In this document: in pieces, positions 32,403 through 40,853 of the stretch
Layout of the letters: each line of letters begins with the position of its first letter
Position numbering within the stretch: the first letter of the stretch is position 1
DNA from: CAZWAP01 sp964632005
Lineage (GTDB): Bacteria; Planctomycetota; Phycisphaerae; Sedimentisphaerales; Anaerobacaceae
Assembly (NCBI GenBank): GCA_964632005.1
Contig: CAZWAP010000015.1
Location: 1 to 50,010 of the forward strand
Reading direction: 5' to 3'
DNA: 50,010 nt
The notes under the pieces: model-generated
The model's database searches: none
The model's input: only the letters and a program-made list of their open reading frames with translations
Told to the model about the DNA's origin: nothing
Translations under genes and position numbers: made by a program

Positions 32403-32861
32403 ATGACTCTGACGCAAATCTTGGGGCGCAACTGTGTTAAGGTGCCCCTGGAAGGCACCACCAAGGAAGCCGTGATCACCGAGCTGGTGGACATGCTTGA
32501 TGCGTCCGGCGCCCTATCCGACCGGGATGCCGCCCTGCAGGCCGTCCTGACCAGAGAGAGAATCCGCAGCACCGGCACAGGCAATGGAATAGCAATCCCG
32601 CACGGCAAGAGTGACGCCGTCAAGCAACTGGTTATGGCGATCGGGATAGCCGGTCAACCGATCGAGTTTGAGAGTATCGACGGCAAGCCAGTAACAATCA
32701 TCATCATGCTTATCTCGCCAGTCGACCAGACCGGGCCGCATATCCAGGCACTGGCGCAAATAAGCAGGCTGTTACTCGACGAAGAGTTCAAGCAGAAGCT
32801 GGAAAACGCTGCCACCGCCAAGGAGGTCCACGAGCTGCTAAGCAGCAAAGAGAATGGCTGA
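32403..32861 (+). CDS. PTS EIIA (fructose/nitrogen type) domain protein
   Basis: A 152-residue single-domain EIIA of the PtsN/FruA type. The phospho-acceptor His67 is in the signature NGIAIPHGKS, with the conserved upstream RERIRSTGTG and downstream IEFESIDGKPVTIIIMLISP. Such stand-alone EIIA(Ntr) proteins regulate nitrogen, potassium or carbon functions by their phosphorylation state rather than transporting sugar. The ATG at 32403 matches the family N terminus (MTLTQIL); the longer open frame upstream is not protein-like. It converges on glgP with 28 bases between stop codons. No EI or HPr gene is in the window. Confidence 0.88.
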   Translation: MTLTQILGRNCVKVPLEGTTKEAVITELVDMLDASGALSDRDAALQAVLTRERIRSTGTGNGIAIPHGKSDAVKQLVMAIGIAGQPIEFESIDGKPVTIIIMLISPVDQTGPHIQALAQISRLLLDEEFKQKLENAATAKEVHELLSSKENG

Positions 32862-32889
32862 ATCGCGTGGCGTTCGCGCAGGTTGGACG

Positions 32890-35535
32890 TTATTGTACCC
32901 CGGCCGATTCGCCGACCTCGGCCTGCTCGATTTCGGCCCTGCTTTCCCAGAGGATCAGACCCAGATCGTGAGGGTTTGTCAAGTCCGGGTGGTGGGGCAA
33001 GATTCTGATGGCAACTCCATACCGCCCCGCCTTCTTGCAGCAAACGGAGCCGCAGAACCAGTGCTCGCTGTTGTGCTCAGCCGGCCTGTCATACTCCATC
33101 CTGACAGCTGAACCATCCCTGATATTTCCCCACCCATCAACCGGGCCGTAATACATCTCCACCGAGATGTCTTCCGGGCTGAGCTGGCCGAGCTTGACCA
33201 GCGTGCTGACCTGCAACCTGGAGCCGACCTTGAGTTGCGGCTGCCTGGGATTAAGCTGTTCGGCTGCATCGCCACAGTGGACTTCCATCGCCACATCCTT
33301 TACCTCGCACTCGGGCCAGGCCTGGCGGATATCAGCCTTCCACTGCGCAAAGGCTTTGGCTCTGGCCATCGCCTCTGCGGTTAGGTAGCGCCACTTTGCG
33401 GCGGCGGGGTTGTAGAACCGGCGGGTGTATTCGGCCACCATTCTGTGGGTGTTGAAGCGAGGCGCTATCCACTTGATGGAGTTTTTCATTCTGCGTATCC
33501 AGGCTCTCGGCAGGTTGTCCGCGGAGCGCGTGTAGAACAGGGGGATCACCTCGTTCTCAAGCATATTGTAGATGGCCTGCGACTCGACCATATCCTGATA
33601 GTCCGGGTCGTCGTAGCTCTCACCGGCGCCGATGACCCATCCTCCTTCCGGCGTATAACCCTCGCACCACCAACCGTCAAGGGTGCTCATATTGAGCACG
33701 CCGTTGACAGCGGCCTTCATTCCACTGGTTCCGCTGGCCTCCATCGGCCTGCGTGGGTTGCTCAGCCAGACGTCCACCCCGCGGACCATCATCTTGGCCA
33801 TATCCATATCGTAGTCCTCGAGGAAGACGATCCGCCGACGGACCTCGTGCTGGGCTGCAAAGTGGACGATATGGCGGATGATATCCTTGCCCTCGGCGTC
33901 ACGGGGGTGCGCCTTGCCGGCGAAAACCAGCTGGATCGGGCGCTCTGAATCCGTGAGCAACTTTGTAAGGCGTTGCGGGTCCTTGAGCAACAGGCTGCCT
34001 CTCTTGTAGCCAGCAGAACGCCTTGCAAAGCCGATGGTCAGGGCATCGGGATCAAGGACCTCCTCGGCGTGGTTGAGCTCGGCGTGGTAAGTCCCCCGCC
34101 TTTGCATCTGCGCTTTGAGGCAGTTTCTTGCAAAAACGATCAACTGTTCCTTGCAGCGTTGGTGGGCCTGCCACAACTGCTCGTCAGGGATCTGCTCTAT
34201 GCTCTCCCAGATCGAGCCGTCCATCGCTTCATCCGCCCAGCCGGGGCCGAGATAACGCTCGTAAAGGCTATTCATCTCCTCCGCAAGCCAGTTCTTGATG
34301 TGGATTCCATTGGTTATAGACTTTATGGGCACCTCGTCGACGGGGACGCCGGGCCAGAGGCTCCCCCACATTCCGCGGGAAACCTGTCCGTGGAGCTTGC
34401 TGACGGCGTTTGCATAGCCACTGAGGCGTAAGGCAAGTATGGGCATCTTGAAAGGCTCGCCGTCGTCGTCGGGCAAGAGTCTGCCTAAACCGAGAAAACG
34501 CTGCCTGTTTATCCCAAGCTTCGGAAAGTAATTCCCGAAATACTTGTCCATCAGCTCGACGCGGAACTCGTCCAGGCCGGCCTTTACGGGGGTGTGTAAC
34601 GTAAAGACATTTCCGGCCCTGGTGGCTTCGACGGCCTCGTCGAAGGTCATATTTCTGCCGGTGCGCAGCTCGCGAATTCGCTCGAGGGCCATAAAGGCCG
34701 CGTGCCCCTCGTTCATATGGCAGACGCTCGGCTCTATACCCATCGCCGAGAGCGCCTTGAGCCCACCGATGCCCAACATTATCTCCTGTCGTATCCGCAG
34801 CTCGCGGTCGCCCCCATAGAGGCTGCTGGTAATCATCCTGTCTGCGGGAGAATTGGCCGGGACATTGGTGTCCAGTAAGTAGAGCTTCACCCTGCCAATC
34901 GAGGCGCACCATATCTGGGCAACAACGCATCTGCCCGGGTATTCCACGCTGATGGTCAACGGGCGACCGCTCTGCTTGCAAACGAGCTCGATCGGCATAT
35001 TGTAGAAGTCATTTTCTACGTATACCTCCTGCTGCCATCCATCCACGTTGAGATACTGTCGAAAATATCCCTTCTGGTAGAGCAAACCGACGCCCACCAG
35101 AGGCACGCCGAGGTCCGAGGCGCTTTTGAGATGGTCCCCGGCCAGGATTCCCAACCCGCCGGCGTAGATCGGCAGGCACTCGTGGATACCGAACTCGGCG
35201 CTGAAATATGCGATGATGGGCTTGCTCGTCTTAGAGCAAACCCGCTCGAACCACGTCTGTGCGTCCAGATACTGTCTGAGCTTTTCTGCAGCACGGTGTA
35301 GCTCGCCGACAAAACCCCGGTTCTTGGCGAGTGCCTCGATCTTGGCCTGGGAGACACACCCGAGCAGCCTGACGGGGTTGTGGCTGGTGCGGGCCCACAG
35401 AGTGCTATCAATGCGTTTGAACAGCTCGGAAAACTCCGGCTGCCAGGCCCAGAACATATTCCTGGCGATAAACTCGAGGTCCTTGAGGGAATCCGGCAGG
35501 GCCGGCAAGACCGTGAAGCTGCGGACACTCGGCAT
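32890..35535 (-). CDS. glgP: Alpha-glucan (glycogen/maltodextrin) phosphorylase
   Basis: Releases glucose 1-phosphate from the ends of alpha-1,4-glucans in the cytoplasm using pyridoxal phosphate. The 881-residue protein belongs to the long, non-classical branch of the family with an N-terminal DUF3417 domain (about 1-115; PALPDSLKDLEFIARNMFWAW at its start). Core features include YFSAEFGIHECLPIYAGGLG, CHMNEGHAAF, and the PLP-binding Lys607 in EASGTSGMKAAVNG. The C terminus (from about residue 740) is a beta-rich extension typical of this branch. The ATG at 35535 has GGAG nine bases upstream; a start 48 bases earlier is less likely. It is monocistronic by position. Confidence 0.95.
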   Translation of the reverse strand: MPSVRSFTVLPALPDSLKDLEFIARNMFWAWQPEFSELFKRIDSTLWARTSHNPVRLLGCVSQAKIEALAKNRGFVGELHRAAEKLRQYLDAQTWFERVCSKTSKPIIAYFSAEFGIHECLPIYAGGLGILAGDHLKSASDLGVPLVGVGLLYQKGYFRQYLNVDGWQQEVYVENDFYNMPIELVCKQSGRPLTISVEYPGRCVVAQIWCASIGRVKLYLLDTNVPANSPADRMITSSLYGGDRELRIRQEIMLGIGGLKALSAMGIEPSVCHMNEGHAAFMALERIRELRTGRNMTFDEAVEATRAGNVFTLHTPVKAGLDEFRVELMDKYFGNYFPKLGINRQRFLGLGRLLPDDDGEPFKMPILALRLSGYANAVSKLHGQVSRGMWGSLWPGVPVDEVPIKSITNGIHIKNWLAEEMNSLYERYLGPGWADEAMDGSIWESIEQIPDEQLWQAHQRCKEQLIVFARNCLKAQMQRRGTYHAELNHAEEVLDPDALTIGFARRSAGYKRGSLLLKDPQRLTKLLTDSERPIQLVFAGKAHPRDAEGKDIIRHIVHFAAQHEVRRRIVFLEDYDMDMAKMMVRGVDVWLSNPRRPMEASGTSGMKAAVNGVLNMSTLDGWWCEGYTPEGGWVIGAGESYDDPDYQDMVESQAIYNMLENEVIPLFYTRSADNLPRAWIRRMKNSIKWIAPRFNTHRMVAEYTRRFYNPAAAKWRYLTAEAMARAKAFAQWKADIRQAWPECEVKDVAMEVHCGDAAEQLNPRQPQLKVGSRLQVSTLVKLGQLSPEDISVEMYYGPVDGWGNIRDGSAVRMEYDRPAEHNSEHWFCGSVCCKKAGRYGVAIRILPHHPDLTNPHDLGLILWESRAEIEQAEVGESAGVQ

Positions 35536-35653
35536 TTTCCACTTCTCCGTGTAAGTCCTGTAGTGCCAAATACTAACAGTCAAAAGGCAGCTGAGCCGTT
35601 GTACTTAATCTAATCGACCAATTCTTTGGCCGGCTTAACCGCAAAAAGCCCCC

Positions 35654-35704
35654 GATGGGCGGGCGCGTGGAGGCAAACAGGTCCTATAATCTCGCCTGCC
35701 CATC
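35654..35704. repeat. Long inverted repeat (possible hairpin RNA) upstream of glgP
   Basis: GATGGGCGGGCG at 35654-35665 pairs with CGCCTGCCCATC at 35693-35704 (12 pairs, one G-U as plus-strand RNA; an A-C mismatch as minus-strand RNA), loop 27 bases. On the minus strand it is followed by GGGGGCTTTTTG, so it could act as a second terminator behind the 6S-like RNA. On the plus strand it precedes the 35716-35742 terminator. Confidence 0.45.
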
Positions 35705-35715
35705 AAGCGCAAAGC

Positions 35716-35742
35716 AAAAGGCCTGCGTCAAACAGGCCTTTT
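35716..35742 (-). terminator. Intrinsic terminator of the 6S-like RNA gene
   Basis: AAAAGGCCTG and CAGGCCTTTT are perfect 10-base inverted copies with a 7-base loop. It works in either direction; on the minus strand it closes the RNA gene just upstream. Confidence 0.8.
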
Positions 35743-35758
35743 ATTATTGCAAGGCATA

Positions 35759-35946
35759 CCTCCGCGAGTGCCGTAAGAAAGCATTTGAATAGAACCCATT
35801 ACTTCCAGGTGGGCAATCGTTGCTCGTGTCCGAAAGTCCTGTCGGAGCAGGCGTTTCCGGTCCATCAAGGCCTGATTTCCCTAAGTATGGGTATCGGTTC
35901 TTTCAAATATCAGCTTTCTATACGAGCACCGCAGGGGTCAGCCCGC
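35759..35946 (-). ncRNA. ssrS: Structured small RNA, probable 6S RNA
   Basis: A stand-alone RNA gene of about 190 bases: strong promoter, no reading frame, long rod-like fold, and terminator. On the minus strand the 5' part CCTGCGGTGCTCGTA pairs with the 3' part TTACGGCACTCGCGGAGG; further in, GAAAGC pairs with GCTTTC, ATTTGAAAGAACC with GGGTTCTATTCAAAT, and CCCATACTTAGG with CCTGGAAGTAATGGG. The centre holds two short hairpins (TCCGA/TCGGA and CAGGC/GCCTG). 6S RNA is a rod of about 180-190 bases that binds RNA polymerase, and its conserved ends resemble these (E. coli begins CTGAGATGTTCG and ends CGGCATCTCGGAG, from memory). The exact ends are estimates. The class call is inference; that it is a structured RNA gene is well supported. 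Confidence 0.65.
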
Positions 35947-35952
35947 AATTGT

Positions 35953-35980
35953 ATTATAGCAAACCGGTCGCCGCAGTCAA
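35953..35980 (-). promoter_or_regulatory. Strong sigma70 promoter of the 6S-like RNA gene
   Basis: On the minus strand TTGACT (5 of 6), 16 bases, then a perfect TATAAT. Predicted transcription would start near 35946, at the base of the long RNA stem. It is the best promoter match in the window. Confidence 0.75.
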
Positions 35981-36253
35981 GTAAATACGCAGCAACCCGT
36001 CTAACAAGGGCCCATCTACAACCGGGTTTTATAGCCCGCAACTGTATATTTCTCGGCGCTCTACCGTCTTGGCCTTGAGCAAATCCGCACCTGACTCCAT
36101 CGCAATATTTCTCGGCCTCTGGCCATCAGTATCAGCAAGATGATGCGCGAGGACAACTGCAGAGGATTCCGGCCAGGAGCCCTCTTGGGCATCCAACCGT
36201 AACCGGCCGAGAAATCCCTGCACCGCCAAGGGCCGCTGCGAAAGAATCCACCT
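35981..36253. other. Region between pheT and the small RNA promoter
   Basis: About 270 bases after the pheT stop. A 66-codon TTG frame at 36029-36229 has no ribosome binding site and no recognisable content, and I do not call it. No clear terminator for pheT is seen. Confidence 0.4.
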
Positions 36254-38269
36254 TCAGACCGTGCGCAACCGAGCCCTTACGTCCCGGGCCAGGGCCTCTA
36301 CGATCGACTTCTCGAAGCGGTCCACCTGCTCGTGAGTGAGGGTTCCGTCCTCGTCCCTGAAACGCAATGACAGTGTTACGCTCTTCCGCCCGGACGGGAC
36401 CCCCCTGCCGCGGTATATCCCGACGAATTGAACATCCTCCAGCTCCGCCGGTGCCCTGCTGTTGACCGCGGTGCTAATCTGAGACCACCGAACGGCCTCG
36501 TCCACAATTATGGAAAGGTCCCGGCGAATCGCAGGGAATCTGGGTATCGGCTTGACCATCAACGGGCCGCGTGGCAATTGCAGGAGCCGCTCGAAGCTCA
36601 GCTCCGCGGCGCAAGGCTGGACATCCTTGAAACCGAACAGGTCCCTGACCGGGTTCGAAACAATTCCGGCGCAGCCCAGCGGATTTGCGTCCACGGTGAT
36701 CTGCGCTCCCGGCTCGGCCCAGGCCAGCTCGGCCGGGACGAACGCGATTTTCGCATCCGGCTGCAATGTCCGCACAAGCCCCTCAATGACGCCCGTAAGC
36801 TCCCTGAGCTCCACATCGCCAGCCAGGGCCAGCTTGGTTTCTTCCACCGGCAGGCCGGTTTGCCCTTCTGGGCGGATAAATGTATTGGCAATCTCGAAGA
36901 CACGACAGGGGCAGTTCTTGGCGTTGATATTGGTCTTAAGCACATTCAGCAACGAACCGATCAGGCTCTGCCGCAGCAGGTTCGCGCTCCTGCGGGCCTG
37001 GTCGCTCACGCTCAAGTGGGTATTCGGCCCGCCGGGGCTGAAGAATTCCGCTACGGCGCTATCAACGAAGCTGACATTTATCGTCTCGTAGTAGCCGCAG
37101 CCGTTGAGAAACGTGCAGATCTGGTCGGTTATTCTCTCTCGCCGGCCGACCGGAACCACCTCGATCTGAATCTTTCGCTGGGTTGGCACCCTGCCATACC
37201 CGTAAACCCGGGCGACCTCCTCGATCAAGTCCACCTCGCGATAGACGTCCGCCCTCCAGGACGGCACCGAGCAGACCACCACTTGGCCATCCAACCTCGG
37301 CTCGAAGCTCAGGGCCGCCAGGATTCTGATCACCTCCTGCTGTGGAATCTCTGTGCCCAGGAGCGTCTTCAGCCTGGAAAGGCGCAAGCGCACCTGCTTC
37401 GGGGTCGGCTTGCCCGGATAGACGTCCACAACCCCTCTTATCACTTTGCCGCCGGCGACCTGCGTTATCAACTTGCAGGTGCGCTTCGAGGCCCAGTCGA
37501 TCATCTGAATATCGACCCCGCGTTCAAACCGGAACGCCGCCTCCGAGGCGAGCCCGAGGCGGCGTGAGGTCGTGCGCACGCTCACCGGGTCGAAAGAGGC
37601 GTCCTCCAACAGTATGGTGGTGGTAGCCTCGCTGACCTCGGTTTCGAGTCCGCCCATCACCCCGGCGATCGCTACGGGCTTGTTGGCGTCGGCAATAACG
37701 AGCATATCAGGCTCCAGGTTGCACATCGTACCGTCGATACTGACGATTCTCTCGCCGGCTCTGGCCCTCCTGACGACTATCCTGCCGGCGGCGATCTTAG
37801 CGTAGTCGAACGCGTGGGGGGGCTGGCCGGTCTCCATCATCGCGTAGTTCGTGGCATCGACCACGTTGTTGACGGAGCGCATTCCGACGGCCTCCAGCCG
37901 TTTGACCATCCACGCGGGCGACGGCCCGACCTTCACGGCCTCGACCATCCTGGCCGTGTACCGCGGGCACAACCGCGGATCGGCAATCTCGACGCTTGCG
38001 AACTCCGCCACATCCCTGTCGGACTGATCGAGCTGAACGTCGGGCATTTTCAGCTCACTGCCCGTAGCCGCGGCCAGCTCCCTGGCGATTGCTATATGCC
38101 CGAGGCAGTCGCCCCGATTGCTCGTTATCTCGAGGTCGATTACGGTATCGTCTTCGAGGTGGTCTATACCCTCACAGGGAAAACCCAAGTCGCTTAGCGT
38201 CTGGGCAATCTGCTCGGGACCGAGGGGGGTCTGGACGTAATCTCGCAACCAATTCAGTGAAATTTTCAT
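36254..38269 (-). CDS. pheT: Phenylalanyl-tRNA synthetase beta subunit lacking the OB (tRNA-binding) domain
   Basis: PheT, with PheS, charges tRNA-Phe. This form has 671 residues against about 790-800 in most bacteria. The N terminus MKISLNWLRDYVQ leads straight into DTVIDLEITSNRGDCLGH, so the EMAP/OB tRNA-binding domain that normally lies at about residues 40-150 is missing. The rest is complete: B3/B4 domain (VDATNYAMMETGQPPHAFDY), B5 domain (VRLRLSRLKTLLGTEI), the synthetase-like core, and the C-terminal ferredoxin-fold anticodon-binding domain (IPRFPAIRRDLSIIVDE). The ATG at 38269 fits the family start. pheS is not adjacent; a trkA gene lies upstream. A perfect -35 promoter is present. 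Confidence 0.94.
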   Translation of the reverse strand: MKISLNWLRDYVQTPLGPEQIAQTLSDLGFPCEGIDHLEDDTVIDLEITSNRGDCLGHIAIARELAAATGSELKMPDVQLDQSDRDVAEFASVEIADPRLCPRYTARMVEAVKVGPSPAWMVKRLEAVGMRSVNNVVDATNYAMMETGQPPHAFDYAKIAAGRIVVRRARAGERIVSIDGTMCNLEPDMLVIADANKPVAIAGVMGGLETEVSEATTTILLEDASFDPVSVRTTSRRLGLASEAAFRFERGVDIQMIDWASKRTCKLITQVAGGKVIRGVVDVYPGKPTPKQVRLRLSRLKTLLGTEIPQQEVIRILAALSFEPRLDGQVVVCSVPSWRADVYREVDLIEEVARVYGYGRVPTQRKIQIEVVPVGRRERITDQICTFLNGCGYYETINVSFVDSAVAEFFSPGGPNTHLSVSDQARRSANLLRQSLIGSLLNVLKTNINAKNCPCRVFEIANTFIRPEGQTGLPVEETKLALAGDVELRELTGVIEGLVRTLQPDAKIAFVPAELAWAEPGAQITVDANPLGCAGIVSNPVRDLFGFKDVQPCAAELSFERLLQLPRGPLMVKPIPRFPAIRRDLSIIVDEAVRWSQISTAVNSRAPAELEDVQFVGIYRGRGVPSGRKSVTLSLRFRDEDGTLTHEQVDRFEKSIVEALARDVRARLRTV

Positions 38270-38309
38270 AATAACAAGCCACCAGCATACAAGCTCGATT
38301 ATGGGCAAT

Positions 38310-38338
38310 ACCATAACCTGCTCTGGCCTTGCTGTCAA
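38310..38338 (-). promoter_or_regulatory. Candidate sigma70 promoter of pheT
   Basis: On the minus strand a perfect TTGACA, 17 bases, then TATGGT (4 of 6), about 40 bases before the pheT ATG. It indicates pheT has its own transcript separate from trkHA. Confidence 0.5.
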
Positions 38339-38416
38339 TCCTGGCCAAGAGAGCCGTCGGGAGCCTCGGCGCCGCACGGCAGCGCGTGGCGTCTGGTTGG
38401 CCGGCAGATGGAACGT

Positions 38417-39094
38417 TCAGGCCTTTCGCGTGAGCAGTTGGACAACCTGGTTTAAATCCCCGGCTGAAGAGATTATGAAAAGCTCATCTCCGGCGTTGAT
38501 GACCTGCTTTCCACGTGGAATTGCAAACTCATCGTTCTGGCGGTTGTAGACCGCCACGAACACGCACTGCGAGGGGAACTGTCTGTCTGCGGTGATCTCC
38601 GCAATGCTTCTGCCGGCCACCTTTGCTCCCTCGGGCACCGCCACAACGAAGATATCCGCCTTGCCGCCGCCTATGGCGGCTATGCGTCGAACCTGTGGGT
38701 TTTCGATGAATATCATCATCTGGCTGACCATCAGGTCGGTCACGCGGACAATCTTGGTTGCGCCGGCCAGCCTGTAAGCGTTGCGGTAGCTCGGGTCGCG
38801 CATTCGCACGATGATCTCAGGCACATCGAAGCTCTTTGCAAGTACGGCGCTGGCGAGGTTCACCGCGTCGCTGCCGGTGGCTGCGACCACGACGTCGGCC
38901 TTGTCGATGCCGGCCTCTTTCAGTGCCGCGACGTTCGTACCGGTGGCATTGATCGCGATCACGCCGGTCTGGGCGTACAAGGCATTGCATACCTCCCTGT
39001 CGGCCTCGACCAGGACCACGTCGTGCTTATTCTCCACCAATCTACGAACCAGCCCTCCCCCTACCATTCCGCCGCCTATAATCACAACATACAT
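38417..39094 (-). CDS. trkA: Trk/Ktr potassium uptake regulatory protein (RCK domain)
   Basis: A 225-residue cytoplasmic gating subunit of a TrkH-type potassium channel. It has one RCK-N Rossmann domain (MYVVIIGGGMVGGGLVRRL) that binds NAD(H) or nucleotides and one RCK-C domain (about 140-225). This single-copy layout is that of KtrA and short TrkA proteins, which form rings. The ATG at 39094 has GGAGG seven bases upstream. It follows trkH by 48 bases. Confidence 0.93.
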   Translation of the reverse strand: MYVVIIGGGMVGGGLVRRLVENKHDVVLVEADREVCNALYAQTGVIAINATGTNVAALKEAGIDKADVVVAATGSDAVNLASAVLAKSFDVPEIIVRMRDPSYRNAYRLAGATKIVRVTDLMVSQMMIFIENPQVRRIAAIGGGKADIFVVAVPEGAKVAGRSIAEITADRQFPSQCVFVAVYNRQNDEFAIPRGKQVINAGDELFIISSAGDLNQVVQLLTRKA

Positions 39095-39142
39095 CGTTTT
39101 ACCTCCCAACAAAGGCGTCGCATTATTCGCTCCGGAGTCGGC

Positions 39143-40672
39143 TTACCGCCATGCCTTTCCTGAAAACAGCAGCAGCACCGGCAGTATTTCAAGCCTGCCC
39201 GCCAACATTCCCACAATATAGGTCAGCTTCACGAGGGGGTGGATACGTATCATTTGCTCCACTGAGATATAACAGGGCCCGATATTCCCCAGCGCCGAGA
39301 ACATCGTGGAGGCGGACTCGAAGGGGCCGTGAGACGAAAATGCAGCCGTTACGCAACTGCCTACCAGCAAGAGCAGTATCCATGCAAAAAACAACCCCGC
39401 CACCCTCTGTATTTCCTTTTCCGGGACGATCTTGCCGTCCACCACGAGGCCCGTGGAGGCCCGCGCTGAGACTCTGGTCTTGAAAAGCTCGCGGTGTATG
39501 AGGCGGTGCAGTATGGCCACCCGCAGGACCTTGAATCCGCCGCCGGTCGAACCCACACAGCCCCCGATCACCATCATCACCAAGAAGAGCTGCTTTGCAA
39601 CGGTGCCGAAGTAGGCCGAGGCAATATCCTCTGTTCCGAATCCGGTTGTCGTCAGGATGGAAACAACCTGGAATATACAACTCCTGAAGGTCTGCTCGAT
39701 CCGGAGCAGGTCACCTGAGGCGCAGCTGCGGATCAGCTGGGGCCCCGAGCCGCTCCTTAGGAGGTGCTCTACGGCGATAACAACGGTAAAGACCGAGATA
39801 AGCCCCCACCAGTACCTGATCTCGAGATTATCCCACAATGCTCTGAAATCTCCCTTGAGCAGACGGTAATGCACCAGGAAGTTCATTCCGCCGAGCAGCA
39901 TCAGGAACGTGAGGGTGTACTCTATCAGCCTGTAATTGGCGTATCCAGCTTGCCGATAAAAGGCGATGCTGCCGTCGTGCGTCGAGAAACCGCCCGTTGA
40001 CAGGACCGTTAGTGAGTGGCAAACAGATTCAAAAACTGGCACTCCTTCGATCGACAACAACGCCACGGCGAGAAGGGTAAAGAGGCCATAGATAGTCCAC
40101 AATATCCGCAGTGTGCTGAACAATCCCGGGGCCGGGCGGCTCGATGCTATCTTGTGGCTCTCGGCGCCGTATATATGATGGGCCAGTGCGCTCTTGAAGG
40201 TTACAATCAGAAAGAATGACAATATCCCCAGTCCGCCGAGCCACTGGGTCACCGCGCGCCATAGCAAAATGCTCCTCGGCATTTCATCAAGGCCGACAAA
40301 CACGGTAATCCCCGTCGTAGTAAAGCCGCTGACGGCCTCGAAGAAGGCATTTAAGCAGCCGACGGAATCCAGGGCGATCAAATACGGCAGCGCACCAACC
40401 ACCGATACGCAAAGCCAGCCGAGGGCACACATAAGCATCGAACCCTGGATTCCCAGGCGGTCGGCAGCGAACTTGTTGCTTAAAAGGAGTCCGAGCGAAA
40501 AGGAGATAGCCGCGGGCACGACGAACGCGGCAACGGTCGTGGTCCCCTCACCCCACCGCCCCCAATATACCAGAGCCGCCAGGATAGGCAGCAAGAGTAC
40601 AAACCCCAAAAGGTAGAGCAGGCTGCCTGTCAGGTGAAGGATCGTGGATATTCGCCGAAATCCTTTTCTCAT
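39143..40672 (-). CDS. trkH: TrkH-family potassium uptake membrane protein
   Basis: The 509-residue membrane-spanning subunit that conducts potassium. Four selectivity-filter repeats are visible: FFEAVSGFTTTGITV, SLTVLSTGGFSTHDG, VVSILTTTGFGTED and MFSALGNIGPCY, each followed or preceded by hydrophobic helices. It pairs with the trkA gene 48 bases downstream. The ATG at 40672 lacks a strong Shine-Dalgarno, but a promoter with a perfect -10 box sits about 50 bases upstream. Confidence 0.94.
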   Translation of the reverse strand: MRKGFRRISTILHLTGSLLYLLGFVLLLPILAALVYWGRWGEGTTTVAAFVVPAAISFSLGLLLSNKFAADRLGIQGSMLMCALGWLCVSVVGALPYLIALDSVGCLNAFFEAVSGFTTTGITVFVGLDEMPRSILLWRAVTQWLGGLGILSFFLIVTFKSALAHHIYGAESHKIASSRPAPGLFSTLRILWTIYGLFTLLAVALLSIEGVPVFESVCHSLTVLSTGGFSTHDGSIAFYRQAGYANYRLIEYTLTFLMLLGGMNFLVHYRLLKGDFRALWDNLEIRYWWGLISVFTVVIAVEHLLRSGSGPQLIRSCASGDLLRIEQTFRSCIFQVVSILTTTGFGTEDIASAYFGTVAKQLFLVMMVIGGCVGSTGGGFKVLRVAILHRLIHRELFKTRVSARASTGLVVDGKIVPEKEIQRVAGLFFAWILLLLVGSCVTAAFSSHGPFESASTMFSALGNIGPCYISVEQMIRIHPLVKLTYIVGMLAGRLEILPVLLLFSGKAWR

Positions 40673-40718
40673 ACACGGCCCACGGGTGTTACGAGGTCGG
40701 TTTCCCTGTTACCGCAGA

Positions 40719-40746
40719 ATTATAAGCGCCAAAGCAGGCTGTGCAA
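40719..40746 (-). promoter_or_regulatory. Candidate sigma70 promoter of trkHA
   Basis: On the minus strand TTGCAC, 16 bases, then a perfect TATAAT, giving a leader of about 40 bases. Confidence 0.55.
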
Positions 40747-40808
40747 CATCCCAAGATGCAATTACTCAAGTCCTCGAAGATTTCGCTTCTCAGAGGCCGT
40801 ATCTGCTT

Positions 40809-40814
40809 TATAAT
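40809..40814 (+). promoter_or_regulatory. Candidate -10 element of the PEGA lipoprotein gene
   Basis: A perfect TATAAT lies 39 bases before the start codon. The -35 region is poor. It is divergent from the trkH promoter, about 65 bases away. Confidence 0.4.
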
Positions 40815-40853
40815 AGCGCATCGACTTGCCCGAATGGTTTGGGGATAGCGAAT

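Noticed and set aside
36029..36229. 66-codon minus-strand frame after pheT
   Set aside because: TTG start without ribosome binding site, no recognisable features.
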